A stretch of DNA of 40,402 bases from an uncultured Coriobacteriaceae bacterium. GTDB lineage: Bacteria > Actinomycetota > Coriobacteriia > Coriobacteriales > Eggerthellaceae. The stretch is from contig UQDJ01000014.1 of NCBI GenBank assembly GCA_900539675.1, forward strand, positions 1 to 40,402, written 5' to 3'. Position 1 is the first letter of the stretch; each line of letters starts with the position of its first letter. The notes under the pieces are model-generated. The model had not been told where the DNA came from and did no database searches. It saw nothing but the letters and a program-made list of their open reading frames with translations. The position numbers were made by a program, and so were the translations under genes. This document shows, piece by piece, positions 9,041-18,284 of the stretch.

Positions 9041-12000
9041 ATGTCTCAATCTAATTCTGATGACGCGATTCAACCTAATTTGAGTAACAACAGCGCGAAT
9101 GCGTCAAATGGCTCTGCTGCTTCCCCAGAAAAACTGGGACGTTTTCGTCGTTTGATGGATCGCTGGCAGTCATGCATTGACACCTCACGTAAGGGCTATT
9201 ACCTGTCGTATGTGGGGCTGTTCTGTGTATTCATGCTTTTATTTGTGTTTGGGTATGCAATACATTTGCGTGGGTTTATTTGGGCTACCGATGGTCTTGA
9301 ACAGCAGTACATGTTCTTCATTTTGCAAGGCGAATGGTTTCGTCAGCTGCTGTCTAATATTTTTATTGATCACACCTTTGCGATACCCATGTGGACCGAT
9401 TCACTCGGTTATGGATCGGACTATATCAGTGCTATCAGCAATACTATTGGCGATCCCATTTTGTGGCTTTCGGTATTTGCCACTCCTGAAAATGCAGAAT
9501 GGCTTTTAAATGCCACGGTGCCGCTGACGCTGTTTATCGCGGGTTTTATTTTTATGGGGTACTGTTCGTATAAACAGTTCGATCGTGCTTCTTCGCTTAT
9601 TGGCTGCATGATATACCTGTTCGGCGGCTTCAGCTTCATCGCGTTTTCTCAGATCTTTATGGTGTATTCACTGATTCTGGGAATTATGGTTTTGTGGGGC
9701 ATTGATAAGCTGTTTGATCATAAATCGCCCGTGTTACTTATAGCCGGCTTGTTCTTATGTTTCTTTTCGGGCACGAGCGATGCCTATGTGATGTGCCTTC
9801 TTCTGATGGTCTATTGCTTGGTGCGCGTGTTTAACCTGGATGAAAAGCTGACCTTTAAGGGCTTTTGGTTATGGGTAGCTAAGGTGCTGGGCTGCGTTGC
9901 TTTGGCGACGCTGCTTGCTGCGGTGCTCTTTGTGCCTGATGCTATGTCTATCTTGACGCAAGATAGGTTGGGGCTTGATCGCTATTCAAGCCCAACGTAT
10001 TCCTTGAGTTATTATCTTTCGCTGCTTAGTGGATTTATTAACCCCACCTCGGTTGGGGCAGATTGCATCTACGGCTTTGCTCCGCTTGCCTTAGTGGTGG
10101 TATTCGGTCTGTTCTTTGCAAAGCATACTGGCATAGACCGTAAAACAAAGCGCGTTCTGCGTATCTTATTTATCGTGCTCACCATCTTTTTGTTGCTGCC
10201 CATAGTAGGCCGCATGATGAATGGCTTTGCTTACCCCAATAACCGTTGGGTATGGGCGTATGCCTTGCTGGTGTCCGTGATTGTGGTGCAGCTGTTGCCT
10301 GGGCTGCGGGCGGCACTCCAGAAAAACGACCGTCGCGTAGTGATAGCGGTATTGTGCTATGCCCTTGTGTGCATGTTGTTTTTGATGAGTCTTCAAACTG
10401 CAACGTTTTATGCCATGCTGGTGTTGTTGTTTGCCTGCTTGGTGGTTATGTATGCTTGGAAGGCTGCACGCTCGCTTTTCAATGTGTCGCTTCTAGGTGT
10501 GATGGCTGTAGGGGTAGTGTTCCTTTCAGTTCAGTGGGGTTCTGGATCCATTAAGAGTCAGGTTCAAATTGGACAGGCTTATACCTATGCGGTGACCGAC
10601 GATGCTTCATCGGTGGTTATGCAGCTGCCCGATAGTTCAAGCCAGCGGTATGATTCAGCGGAAACACATGTGTGGCGCAACGGCAATATTGCCAATGGTA
10701 TGCTGGGCAGCACGTTTTATAGCAGTATCTATAACAGCAGTGTTGATGAATATCACACCAGCTTAGGCCTAGCCACTTCATCAATGAACTTCTCGTATGC
10801 CACCTTGCAGGGTCGAACTACGTTAGAGGCGCTGGCAGGTACTAAGTATTTTGAAGTGCCTACCAATGATCAGCGATTATTGCCACCGCTGTATAGCACG
10901 AAGGTTGCAGAAGGTGCGGTAAAACAGGTTGACTATTCGGTCTACCAGGCAGATGCGGTGTTGCCCTTGGCTTTTGTGTATAGTCAGGCACTTTCGCGCG
11001 CTGATTATGATCGCCTGAGCTTGGCGCAGCGCCAAGATGCGCTCACCCAGGCGGTGGTGTTGGGTGATGCCAAGAAGAAAACTGGGGATGCTGCTGCAGC
11101 AGACGCTGCTGGTGCTGGTGCAGGGGCTGCCAGCGTTGATGCGGCCGGTGGTTCAGGTGCAACTGGCAACTCGTCGTTTGTTTCCCCAGATGACTTGCGC
11201 TCCTATACCACAGAAGTGCCATCAGAGTTAAGCATCACGAAAACATCCGATGCAACAGGGGATGATATTCGCCTTGCCGACACGCAGAGCGCCGATAAAA
11301 AACAGGCGGGCGTAACTATTGATGGCAATATCATCACCGTTACACAACCCAATACGGTGCTGTATCTTAATGCAGAAATTCCTGCAAACACCGAAGCCTA
11401 TTTCATGTGCGAAGGTATGAATTACCAACCGCTACCACGCACCATCGATATGGCGCAAGGTAAGCGTGCCGCACTGAACCAGGCAGTAAATCAGCTGTTA
11501 ACCGATAATCCCAAAGAAACTAAGCTGCTAGTTTCGGGCGATGGTATGTCCCAAGAAATTTGGTACATGAACAACAAGCATCACTTGTACGGTGGCAAGA
11601 AAGACTGGGCGGTTAATATTGGTTATTCCGATGAGCCGCGTCATACCATCGCGATACAGTTCACCAATCCTGGTACCTACCGCTTTAGTAGCTTTGGCGT
11701 ATATGCAGATGATGTGTCTCAGGTGGAACAGGATATTCGCTCGCTCGCAGCAGCCGGTGCAACTGATATTCAGCAGGGCCAAAATTCACTTACCTGCACT
11801 GCCGCCGCCAATGTGCAAGGTGGTTATCTCTACTTCCGCATTCCGTATGCTGAAGGATGGAGCGCAACTGTTGATGGTGTTTCAGTGCCAATAGAAAAGG
11901 CTAATCTTGGATTTATGGCCGTACCTCTTGATGAGGGTACTCATCAGGTGCAGCTGACGTATGCAACGCCCTACTTGGGGTTAGGTGCTGCAATTTCTGT

Positions 12001-12064
12001 TGTGGGTGTGGCGCTTACGGTGTTAATAGGCGTGATTGCGAAGAAACGTCGTAAAAAAGCCTAG
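9041..12064 (+). CDS. YfhO family membrane protein (GT-C-like glycosyltransferase candidate)
   Basis: The reading frame is open from 8990, but AGAGAAG lies just before ATG 9041 while nothing ribosome-binding-like precedes 8990. From 9041 the protein has 1007 residues. A hydrophilic N-terminus of about 50 residues is followed by about a dozen membrane spans to roughly residue 500, a large extracellular region, and a last span (YLGLGAAISVVGVALTVLIGVIA) with a KKRRKK tail. YfhO proteins are linked to sugar decoration of lipoteichoic acid in firmicutes; WATDGLEQQYMF and the aromatic Y-rich loops fit this family. The C-terminal YLYFRIPYAEGWSATVDG segment is typical of YfhO C-termini. An Ala/Gly-rich low-complexity insert (around residues 685-715) interrupts the extracellular domain. 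Its place next to Wzm/Wzt and GlfT-like genes suggests decoration of the exported polymer. Confidence 0.85.
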   Translation: MSQSNSDDAIQPNLSNNSANASNGSAASPEKLGRFRRLMDRWQSCIDTSRKGYYLSYVGLFCVFMLLFVFGYAIHLRGFIWATDGLEQQYMFFILQGEWFRQLLSNIFIDHTFAIPMWTDSLGYGSDYISAISNTIGDPILWLSVFATPENAEWLLNATVPLTLFIAGFIFMGYCSYKQFDRASSLIGCMIYLFGGFSFIAFSQIFMVYSLILGIMVLWGIDKLFDHKSPVLLIAGLFLCFFSGTSDAYVMCLLLMVYCLVRVFNLDEKLTFKGFWLWVAKVLGCVALATLLAAVLFVPDAMSILTQDRLGLDRYSSPTYSLSYYLSLLSGFINPTSVGADCIYGFAPLALVVVFGLFFAKHTGIDRKTKRVLRILFIVLTIFLLLPIVGRMMNGFAYPNNRWVWAYALLVSVIVVQLLPGLRAALQKNDRRVVIAVLCYALVCMLFLMSLQTATFYAMLVLLFACLVVMYAWKAARSLFNVSLLGVMAVGVVFLSVQWGSGSIKSQVQIGQAYTYAVTDDASSVVMQLPDSSSQRYDSAETHVWRNGNIANGMLGSTFYSSIYNSSVDEYHTSLGLATSSMNFSYATLQGRTTLEALAGTKYFEVPTNDQRLLPPLYSTKVAEGAVKQVDYSVYQADAVLPLAFVYSQALSRADYDRLSLAQRQDALTQAVVLGDAKKKTGDAAAADAAGAGAGAASVDAAGGSGATGNSSFVSPDDLRSYTTEVPSELSITKTSDATGDDIRLADTQSADKKQAGVTIDGNIITVTQPNTVLYLNAEIPANTEAYFMCEGMNYQPLPRTIDMAQGKRAALNQAVNQLLTDNPKETKLLVSGDGMSQEIWYMNNKHHLYGGKKDWAVNIGYSDEPRHTIAIQFTNPGTYRFSSFGVYADDVSQVEQDIRSLAAAGATDIQQGQNSLTCTAAANVQGGYLYFRIPYAEGWSATVDGVSVPIEKANLGFMAVPLDEGTHQVQLTYATPYLGLGAAISVVGVALTVLIGVIAKKRRKKA

Positions 12065-12177
12065 TCTGAATAGCTTATTGCGTGAGTCGTTTACTATGAC
12101 AAGTGCGGGGTCACAGGCGTAGGTCGCAAATGCGGGTTAAATTGAGACCCTGCACAGTATGCGAGTAAGGATGTTTG

Positions 12178-13572
12178 ATGCAAACGCATAAGCTTTCCAA
12201 TGTGGTATTAAAAATCGAAGATCACATGTTGCAGTATCCCGAGGTGTATTACCGCGTTGATTCTGAACATGGCGCGGTGGCACAGTATTGTGCGTCCACT
12301 CAGTCACTTGCTATTACCGGAAAGGTAGATTTCACCACATACTTTAATTCTTGCTCGCTGATAAAGTGGCATAAATATGCCGATATCAAGCGCGTTATGC
12401 TTCATCTAGAACTTTCAGGCGATGTATGCATGCTGCAATTTATGGGTATGTCTCATCGCGATAAAGCACCCGAACCCTTGGCAGAGGGGCAGCGTCTTTC
12501 GGGCGGTAAGGATAAGGGCAGCTATAAGGTGTATGACCTGGATTGTCCTATTACCGAAAAGGACCTGTTGGGCTTTACGCTGCAGGCACGCGGCACCGCG
12601 GTACTTCATAAGGCGTATTACTTTGTTGAAGTGGCCGATGAAGCGGTTAATCCTGTCAAGCTGGCGCTTGCTACGACCACCTTTAAAAAGGAGCAATACA
12701 TTGTTCCTAATATTGATCTGATAAAGCGCGAAGTTTTAGCATCGGAAGATCCGGTGGCAAACAACTTCCACATGTATGTGATTGACAACGGTTGCACGCT
12801 GGATGCCAAAGCGCTTTCCGATGATGGCGTAACGGTTCTGTCCAATAAGAATGTGGGTGGTGCTGGCGGCTTTGCGCGCGGCATGATGGAAGCCTTGGCA
12901 AGCGATGTGGGCTATACGCACATTCTGCTGATGGACGACGACGTTAAGGTATCTGCTGAAAGCATAAAGCGCACCTACAATTTGTTGGCTTTGGCACAGG
13001 GTAAGTATCGTCAAGCGTTTATTAATGGCGCCATGCTGGCAGTCGAAGAGCCAAATCTGCAGTTCGAAGACGTTTCATACGTTATTCATTCTGGTGCTTA
13101 TAGGCGCATCAAGGATGACTTATACATTGACAATATGCGCGATGTTGCAGAAAACGAATCGGTCAATGTTGAGGTTCCTCACGCCTATGGCGCATGGTGG
13201 TATAGCTGCATTCCGCTGGAGCGCGTGCGCGAGGTTGGTCTGCCGCTGCCGGTATTTGTTCGTTGTGATGATGTGGAATACGGTATGCGCACCAAGCCAA
13301 CGTATATGACCATGAATGGCATTTGCGTGTGGCATGAAGGGTTTGAAGGCAGGTTCCGCCCATCGGTTGACTGCTATCAGTACATTCGCAACTTTATGAT
13401 CATGATTGTCATGGATGATTGCGCATCAGAGCGCATGTTTGTCACGCGTTGGGAGCGCAATATTCACTTGCATATGCGTACCATGGAATATGACACGGTT
13501 GAACTGTTCTTGGATGGCATGGAAGACTATCTGAAAGGCCCGGATTATTTGGCGTGGGTCAGCGGCGAATAG
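12178..13572 (+). CDS. GlfT2-like galactofuranosyltransferase, N-terminal and catalytic part, ended by in-frame TAG
   Basis: The protein has 464 residues from ATG 12178, with AAGGA 6 bases upstream; a TTG at 12175 is less likely. Residues 1 to about 165 form a beta-rich domain matching the N-terminal barrel of GlfT2. A GT-A fold follows (LALATTTFKKEQYI), with the hallmark NVGGAGGFARGMMEA near 227-236 and the metal-binding DDD at 253-255 (LLMDDDV). HAYGAWWYSCIPL and the later FVRCDDVEYGMR and WHEGFEGRF are also GlfT2-like acceptor and catalytic elements. GlfT2 polymerises UDP-galactofuranose into galactan in mycobacteria. The family is normally near 630-640 residues. Here TAG at 13570-13572 stops it after the catalytic domain, and the frame continues without a shift into the missing C-terminal domain. 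It may be active, truncated or read through. Confidence 0.85.
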   Translation: MQTHKLSNVVLKIEDHMLQYPEVYYRVDSEHGAVAQYCASTQSLAITGKVDFTTYFNSCSLIKWHKYADIKRVMLHLELSGDVCMLQFMGMSHRDKAPEPLAEGQRLSGGKDKGSYKVYDLDCPITEKDLLGFTLQARGTAVLHKAYYFVEVADEAVNPVKLALATTTFKKEQYIVPNIDLIKREVLASEDPVANNFHMYVIDNGCTLDAKALSDDGVTVLSNKNVGGAGGFARGMMEALASDVGYTHILLMDDDVKVSAESIKRTYNLLALAQGKYRQAFINGAMLAVEEPNLQFEDVSYVIHSGAYRRIKDDLYIDNMRDVAENESVNVEVPHAYGAWWYSCIPLERVREVGLPLPVFVRCDDVEYGMRTKPTYMTMNGICVWHEGFEGRFRPSVDCYQYIRNFMIMIVMDDCASERMFVTRWERNIHLHMRTMEYDTVELFLDGMEDYLKGPDYLAWVSGE

Positions 13573-13575
13573 TTG

Positions 13576-14067
13576 ATGAAGAAAAACGGCGCAAAGAATG
13601 AAAAGCTTATTCCCGTCGAAGAGCTTGACCAAGATGTTATTTCGTCCATGAAGCATTCCAAGCGTGCCTTTGGCGGTAAGTCGCATATTGCTCAGTTCTT
13701 GCGCGTATGGCGCACGCTGCCGTATGACCGTCACTTGTTACCTGAAAAAATGCTACGCGATAAGCCTGAAGCGGTGTTTTACAGTGGCCTTTCGGTATTG
13801 TCGCCTCGATCCATGGCCACTAAGACACTGGTGGCGTTTGACTTAGATGGTAAGAATGCCGCCGTGCGCCATATGGATCGCAATCGCTATAAGCAATTGA
13901 TGGATAGGTTTAATCATCTGAAAAAGGAGCACGCCGTTCGTGGTGAAGCGGTGCGTGCTGCCTACAAGGCAGCCAAGCCGAAGCTTACTTCGTGGGAATT
14001 CTGGAATCGGTATTTGGGTACCGATTTGAAGCCTGCCAAAGAAGACTCGTCGACCAACGCTGACTAA
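13576..14067 (+). CDS. C-terminal helical domain of the GlfT2-like protein, separated by the TAG codon
   Basis: The frame that follows the TAG at 13570-13572 is the same frame as the catalytic part, and is open for 164 codons (TTG ATG AAG AAA...). The sequence (MKKNGAKNEKLIPVEELDQDV...) is hydrophilic and helical, as in GlfT2 C-terminal domains. The combined length of about 630 residues equals a normal GlfT2. I see no Shine-Dalgarno motif before ATG 13576, so independent initiation would have to rely on termination-reinitiation. CAG-to-TAG at 13570 is the simplest origin, since CAG TTG ATG would read Q-L-M. On its own it has no catalytic motif and would be called a hypothetical protein. Confidence 0.7.
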   Translation: MKKNGAKNEKLIPVEELDQDVISSMKHSKRAFGGKSHIAQFLRVWRTLPYDRHLLPEKMLRDKPEAVFYSGLSVLSPRSMATKTLVAFDLDGKNAAVRHMDRNRYKQLMDRFNHLKKEHAVRGEAVRAAYKAAKPKLTSWEFWNRYLGTDLKPAKEDSSTNAD

Positions 14068-14169
14068 ATGGCTTGAGCGCATAGCCCTCAAATAGTTCTG
14101 AAGCAGCCTTATCTGTTTGCCTGCTTGGCTCTGCTTGGCTCTGTTGGGCGCACAGGCCTGTAGCAGTCG

Positions 14170-15099
14170 TTAGTTGTTGACGCTGTTCTGCTCGGGCGCC
14201 TTTACATATTCGATGCTCGGATGAAAGCGCAAGCCTTCAAGGTTGCCTTTAAGAATCGTGCGCAAACGCTTGCCCTTTTTAGATTTCGCTTTGGTGAGTA
14301 CCAAAAACGCATGATAGAACCCACGCACGAAAATGTAGGAGTACCCCTTTAGTCCTTCGCGACGGTACAGCACGACATCATTGCGATATGCCAAACGGTA
14401 GCGATCAATCTTCTCTTCGTCGTCTAAGGCAATGTTGCCCACACCATTGTTTTTCGATTTGTGCGTTACCACGCTTTTGCCCACCACATAGCAGGGGTAT
14501 TTGCGTGAAATGCGGCGCGTAAATTCCCAGTCATCGGACCAGATGAAGAAGTCTTTAATGGGAAGGCCCAGTTCGGCAATGATAGGTGCCGGAATAAAGA
14601 GCGATACAAATGATGCCAGCGTTGCGGGCTGAAGGTCGGGTGAAAAATCGGTGATATTAGTCGTCAGCGGATGGCGCTGAGTGTTCATAGTACAAATGCT
14701 GCCATCTACCCAGCGGCATACGCTGCTCAAGTAGCCATAGTTGCCGTTCAGGGTGGTGTCCGCATCTAGGAACGCGCACAGCGTATCGGGGTGGGGCATG
14801 CAGTCATCGTCCATAACCCACACAAAATCATAGCCAGCTTCAACGGCTTTGCGCATGCCGTAGTTAAAACCGCCAGCGCCACCAAGGTTTGATCCGGTAT
14901 TAAAGTAATGAATAGTATTAGCGTCAATTAAGGGCTGCAAGGCGGATACGGTGTCATCGGTGCTGGCATTGTCTATCACCAGGATGTCCAGCGATGTGTC
15001 ACTATAGTTGGAGAAGTCTTGCGCCTGAAGGCAGCCTAGGCATTCAAGCAACAGATCTTTGCGGTTATAGGTAACAACAACAGCGGCAACGCGACGCAT
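14170..15099 (-). CDS. GT2 family glycosyltransferase, GlfT1-like (galactofuranosyl/rhamnosyl type)
   Basis: The start is ATG 15099, with AAGGA 5 bases upstream; the longer open frame to 15177 lacks a ribosome-binding site. The 309-residue product has AAVVVTYNRKDLLLECL at the N-terminus, IDNASTDDT near 45, SNLGGAGGFNYGM near 68-80 and the metal motif MDDD near 95. IKDFFIWSDDWEFTRR further on supplies the second acidic pair. The NLGGAGGF plus F-x-W-x-D-D-x-E-[FY] combination is shared by GlfT1-type enzymes, which add the first galactofuranose units to a lipid-linked linker, and by related rhamnosyltransferases. It is convergent with the GlfT2-like gene. Length and motif order match the roughly 300-residue GlfT1 family. 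The exact sugar donor is not shown by sequence. Confidence 0.85.
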   Translation of the reverse strand: MRRVAAVVVTYNRKDLLLECLGCLQAQDFSNYSDTSLDILVIDNASTDDTVSALQPLIDANTIHYFNTGSNLGGAGGFNYGMRKAVEAGYDFVWVMDDDCMPHPDTLCAFLDADTTLNGNYGYLSSVCRWVDGSICTMNTQRHPLTTNITDFSPDLQPATLASFVSLFIPAPIIAELGLPIKDFFIWSDDWEFTRRISRKYPCYVVGKSVVTHKSKNNGVGNIALDDEEKIDRYRLAYRNDVVLYRREGLKGYSYIFVRGFYHAFLVLTKAKSKKGKRLRTILKGNLEGLRFHPSIEYVKAPEQNSVNN

Positions 15100-15293
15100 A
15101 GTAGTCCTTATCTTGGTAGTGAACGTCTTTCCAATAGAGTATAGGGAAACTGCGTTATCGTGCCATATTTGAACCATCTGCCCATAATTACGGGATGTTA
15201 CTTATGGGATGGCTGAACTTATCCAACTATTAAATCGCGCTGACAAGCGCGTCATGCATCCATGACCATACTCGTGCATATACCCATGGCGGC

Positions 15294-16709
15294 TTACTCA
15301 AACATCCGATCTACGCTCACCAAGGTGACATTCTTTTTCAGCTTGGCTTCTGCTATGCATTGTTCGCTGAAGCCGTTTTTGCTGAATAGGAATAGATAGA
15401 CGTGGTTATATCCTGACTGCAGGAATGTAGCACGATGGCTAAGAGTAGAAAGAACATCCAGGTCAACTGGTTTATTGTGCCATTTACATTCACCGAGCAA
15501 CAGTTCGCCATCAAGGCCCGTCGCTACAATGTCTATCTCTGCTTGCTCTTTTTTAATTGGATCAGCTCCCCACCAGCAACCAATGTTTGCGGGGATGAAT
15601 GGAAGCTTGCCTGCGCGTGCTTGATACATGATCCACTGCCTGCAAATGGATTCAAATGATGTGCCTACAAATGTTGAAAAGTCGTGTTCCAGGATATGAT
15701 GCGCTACCGCATTGTGTAATCCAGCATCTAAGGCAGACGCATAGGAGGGGACAAAACGGAACCAAAAACGAAACAGATTATCCGCAATATGATAGAGAAC
15801 CTGCTTGCGATTCGCTTTGATAAGTGGGGCAATGCGCTTTACGATGCCAAGCGCTTGTAGGGTATTGAGGTAGGGTGCTATTGAAGCAGGTCCACTCATA
15901 TGCGTGGCATGGGCAATATCAACAGGCTTTTCGCTGCCATGAGCTATTGTATTAATGATGGCGTAGTACTTGGCTGGCGAGCGAGTTTCCTGCATCAGAT
16001 AGTTTTCCGGTTCAATGGATAAGTAACTTGTTTTGTTGAGGATCTTATTGGCAATATTCCATTCGATAGTTTGCTTTGCATCAAGCTGCGCTAGGTAGAA
16101 CGGCATGCCACCCACAAGGCTATAGAACTCTATTGTGCTAACGGCATCGGTGGTTCGAAGCATTTGTTGTGCATCGAATATAGTGAATGGCTTTAACTTG
16201 AGTTGTAACGTGCGTCGTCCATACAGGGGACTTTTTTCTCCAAGCACCTGATGTTCCATAAAGCTCATAGATGACCCGCATAGGATCAAAAACAGTTGGC
16301 TTGAAGCTCGCCTTTGATCAATCATCTTTTGCAGTATTGACGAAATGCTTGGCTCGCTTTGTGCCAGATAGGGATATTCGTCGATAACCAGAACAATGCG
16401 TTCATGCTCGGCTTTGTCGAAAACATAGCTCAATGCCTCGTCATAGCTTGAGAATGTGGGTGATGCTGTTGAAGGAAATAGAGTGGGCGAATTTACGTTC
16501 AAAATTGCGCGGCTTAACTGTACTAAATTGTCCTGAGCGGTGCTTTCGAGGGCTGTGAAAAAGATCGTGTGCGGTTTATCATGGGTAAATTCATGTAACA
16601 AGAACGTTTTGCCAACGCGGCGCCTGCCATACACAACGGCCATCTGAAATACATTCGTTGTATAGGCTTGATTGAGAGAGTTGAGTTCTTCTGAACGTCC
16701 AATAAACAT
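15294..16709 (-). CDS. Archaeal-type STAND ATPase with C-terminal DUF234 nuclease-like domain
   Basis: ATG 16709 has AGGAG 5 bases upstream; the upstream extension to 16751 does not. The product has 471 residues. It opens with IGRSEELNSLNQAY, then Walker A YGRRRVGKTFLL, Walker B RIVLVIDEYPYLAQ and a sensor-like LCGSSMSFME, the layout of PF01637-type ATPases. A winged-helix region follows, then a C-terminal DUF234-like domain with EIDIVATGLDGELLLGECKW. This reads as the D...E-x-K core of a PD-(D/E)xK nuclease fold, here apparently intact. The role of the family is unknown; a DNA-related or defence-like function is speculative. It stands alone, with inverted repeats in its upstream region (16799-16846). 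Confidence 0.85.
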   Translation of the reverse strand: MFIGRSEELNSLNQAYTTNVFQMAVVYGRRRVGKTFLLHEFTHDKPHTIFFTALESTAQDNLVQLSRAILNVNSPTLFPSTASPTFSSYDEALSYVFDKAEHERIVLVIDEYPYLAQSEPSISSILQKMIDQRRASSQLFLILCGSSMSFMEHQVLGEKSPLYGRRTLQLKLKPFTIFDAQQMLRTTDAVSTIEFYSLVGGMPFYLAQLDAKQTIEWNIANKILNKTSYLSIEPENYLMQETRSPAKYYAIINTIAHGSEKPVDIAHATHMSGPASIAPYLNTLQALGIVKRIAPLIKANRKQVLYHIADNLFRFWFRFVPSYASALDAGLHNAVAHHILEHDFSTFVGTSFESICRQWIMYQARAGKLPFIPANIGCWWGADPIKKEQAEIDIVATGLDGELLLGECKWHNKPVDLDVLSTLSHRATFLQSGYNHVYLFLFSKNGFSEQCIAEAKLKKNVTLVSVDRMFE

Positions 16710-16798
16710 AATGTCTCCTATTAGTATTGGAAAACAGAATGTGCAACACACCAGGTTACAAGGCTAGATTAAAGATTGGATTACTGAACAGATCAAAG

Positions 16799-16846
16799 TT
16801 AGTATAGCACGATATACTAAAGTTCAATATAGTGAAACGTACTATA
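16799..16846. repeat. Two adjacent inverted repeats upstream of the DUF234-type ATPase
   Basis: TTAGTATA (16799-16806) and TATACTAA (16813-16820) form a perfect 8-base inverted repeat with a 6-base spacer. Just after it, TATAGT (16828-16833) and ACTATA (16841-16846) form a second one with a 7-base spacer. Each arm also resembles a -10 box. This looks like an operator-promoter for the divergent ATPase. The rest of the 16710-17121 gap (412 bases) shows no gene; it also holds the fabH leader. Confidence 0.55.
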
Positions 16847-17121
16847 CTAATCTGAGTTTGCCCGTGCAGGCTTGATGTTCAATCCGCGATCTGTACCCCC
16901 GTGTGCCCCGCACTTTTGCGCGCTCAAGCGGTATTATTCCTAGTCAAGTGCCGAAAGGGTACAACCTGCGGTGATGCTATGTAACGCGTTCGCAATATTA
17001 ATAACGTAGCCTTGGGCATGCGGCTGTAATATGTAAGTTGTTTATTGGCATTTTTGCGACGGTTGCGCTATCTGGTGCAAAATAAACAATCTATATCAAG
17101 CATGCTAGATGAGAGGTTTAC

Positions 17122-18222
17122 GTGGGCATTGCAATAATTGGCTGTGGGAATGCGCTTCCCGCTCTAGATGTTGTGAATGATGAATTGACAGCACTTGTCG
17201 ATACGAGTGATGAATGGATCACCAAACGAACTGGTATTAAAAGTCGAAAGATTGCAACAACTGAAACGACTATCGATTTAGGCGTGGCCGCTTCGCGCAA
17301 AGCAATGGGCTGGGATGCGGGTGGCTATAACGAGCATCGCGTAAATCCTGAAGATATTGATTTAGTTATTTGTGCAACCGTAACCCCCGATACTATGGTG
17401 CCCTCGAATGCAGCCATCATTCGTCGCCGTATGGGCTTGGAAAATGCCGCGTGCTTTGATTTAAATGCGGCCTGTTCTGGCTTTGTGTATGCCTTGACCG
17501 TCGCAGAGGGGTTGTTGGCTTCGTCTCTTAATACGACTAGGCGCACCGGTTTTCGCCGCGCGTTGGTGGTAGCAGCTGAACGCACGAGCCGTATTACCAA
17601 CTGGGCGGATCGCAATACCTGTGTACTGTTAGGCGATGGATCCGGCGCAGTGGTTGTCGAGTATGATCCTGATCGTACGGGCATCATGAGTACGTTTATT
17701 GCAAACGAAGATGACATCCATAATGCCCTTACTTTGCCTGATCACAATGCGGTTGTTCCGCCCTATGACGATCATGGCGTCAATCTTGATGCTCCAAATC
17801 ATGTTGATCCGAGTCATGCTTCTATCGACGAAGAGCTGGGCATTGCTGAAGCGGTGGCCGAAGGTGCTCCTCGCGATGTGCTGCGCATGAATGGTCAGCA
17901 GGTATTTAAGTTTTCTGCCCACGCTATGAAGCTTGCCATTGAAGAGGTATGCAAGCGTGCCGAAGTTGATGTGCAGGATATTAAGCTGGTGGTGCCTCAT
18001 CAGGCAAATCAGCGCATTATCGATTTTGCGGCTAAGCGCATGGGTGTATCGAACGAAATTTTCAAGATGTCTATTCGTCATCGTGGTAATTCATCTGCGG
18101 CAAGTGTTCCGTCTGCTTTGGCGGATGCGTATGCAGAAGGCGATATTCAGCCGGGCGATAAGGTTATCCTGGTGGCTTTCGGCGGCGGCTATACGTTGGG
18201 CGCGGTGTTGTACGAGGCATAA
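17122..18222 (+). CDS. fabH: 3-oxoacyl-ACP synthase III (FabH)
   Basis: FabH condenses an acyl-CoA primer with malonyl-ACP to start type II fatty-acid synthesis in the cytoplasm. The 366-residue product has the full catalytic triad: Cys118 in LNAACSGFVYA, His293 in VPHQANQRI and Asn323 in HRGNSSAAS. DTSDEWITKRTGI near residue 29 and the C-terminal VAFGGGYTLGAVLYE are also diagnostic. The start is GTG 17122 with GAGAGG upstream. It carries a slightly long loop between about 200 and 245 (DHNAVVPPYDDHGVNLDAPNH). It is not next to other fab genes here and precedes the M20 gene by about 60 bases that contain an 18-base tandem repeat. Confidence 0.97.
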   Translation: MGIAIIGCGNALPALDVVNDELTALVDTSDEWITKRTGIKSRKIATTETTIDLGVAASRKAMGWDAGGYNEHRVNPEDIDLVICATVTPDTMVPSNAAIIRRRMGLENAACFDLNAACSGFVYALTVAEGLLASSLNTTRRTGFRRALVVAAERTSRITNWADRNTCVLLGDGSGAVVVEYDPDRTGIMSTFIANEDDIHNALTLPDHNAVVPPYDDHGVNLDAPNHVDPSHASIDEELGIAEAVAEGAPRDVLRMNGQQVFKFSAHAMKLAIEEVCKRAEVDVQDIKLVVPHQANQRIIDFAAKRMGVSNEIFKMSIRHRGNSSAASVPSALADAYAEGDIQPGDKVILVAFGGGYTLGAVLYEA

Positions 18223-18223
18223 G

Positions 18224-18266
18224 GCGCACTGCGCAATGACCGCGCACTATATAATGATCGCGCACT
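18224..18266. repeat. 18-base tandem repeat between fabH and the M20 gene
   Basis: Units at 18224-18241 and 18242-18259 share GCGCACT..(R/Y)..AATGAYC, and a partial third copy begins at 18260. The array starts right after the fabH stop codon. Confidence 0.7.
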
Positions 18267-18284
18267 AGTTTTTTGGAGATCGTT

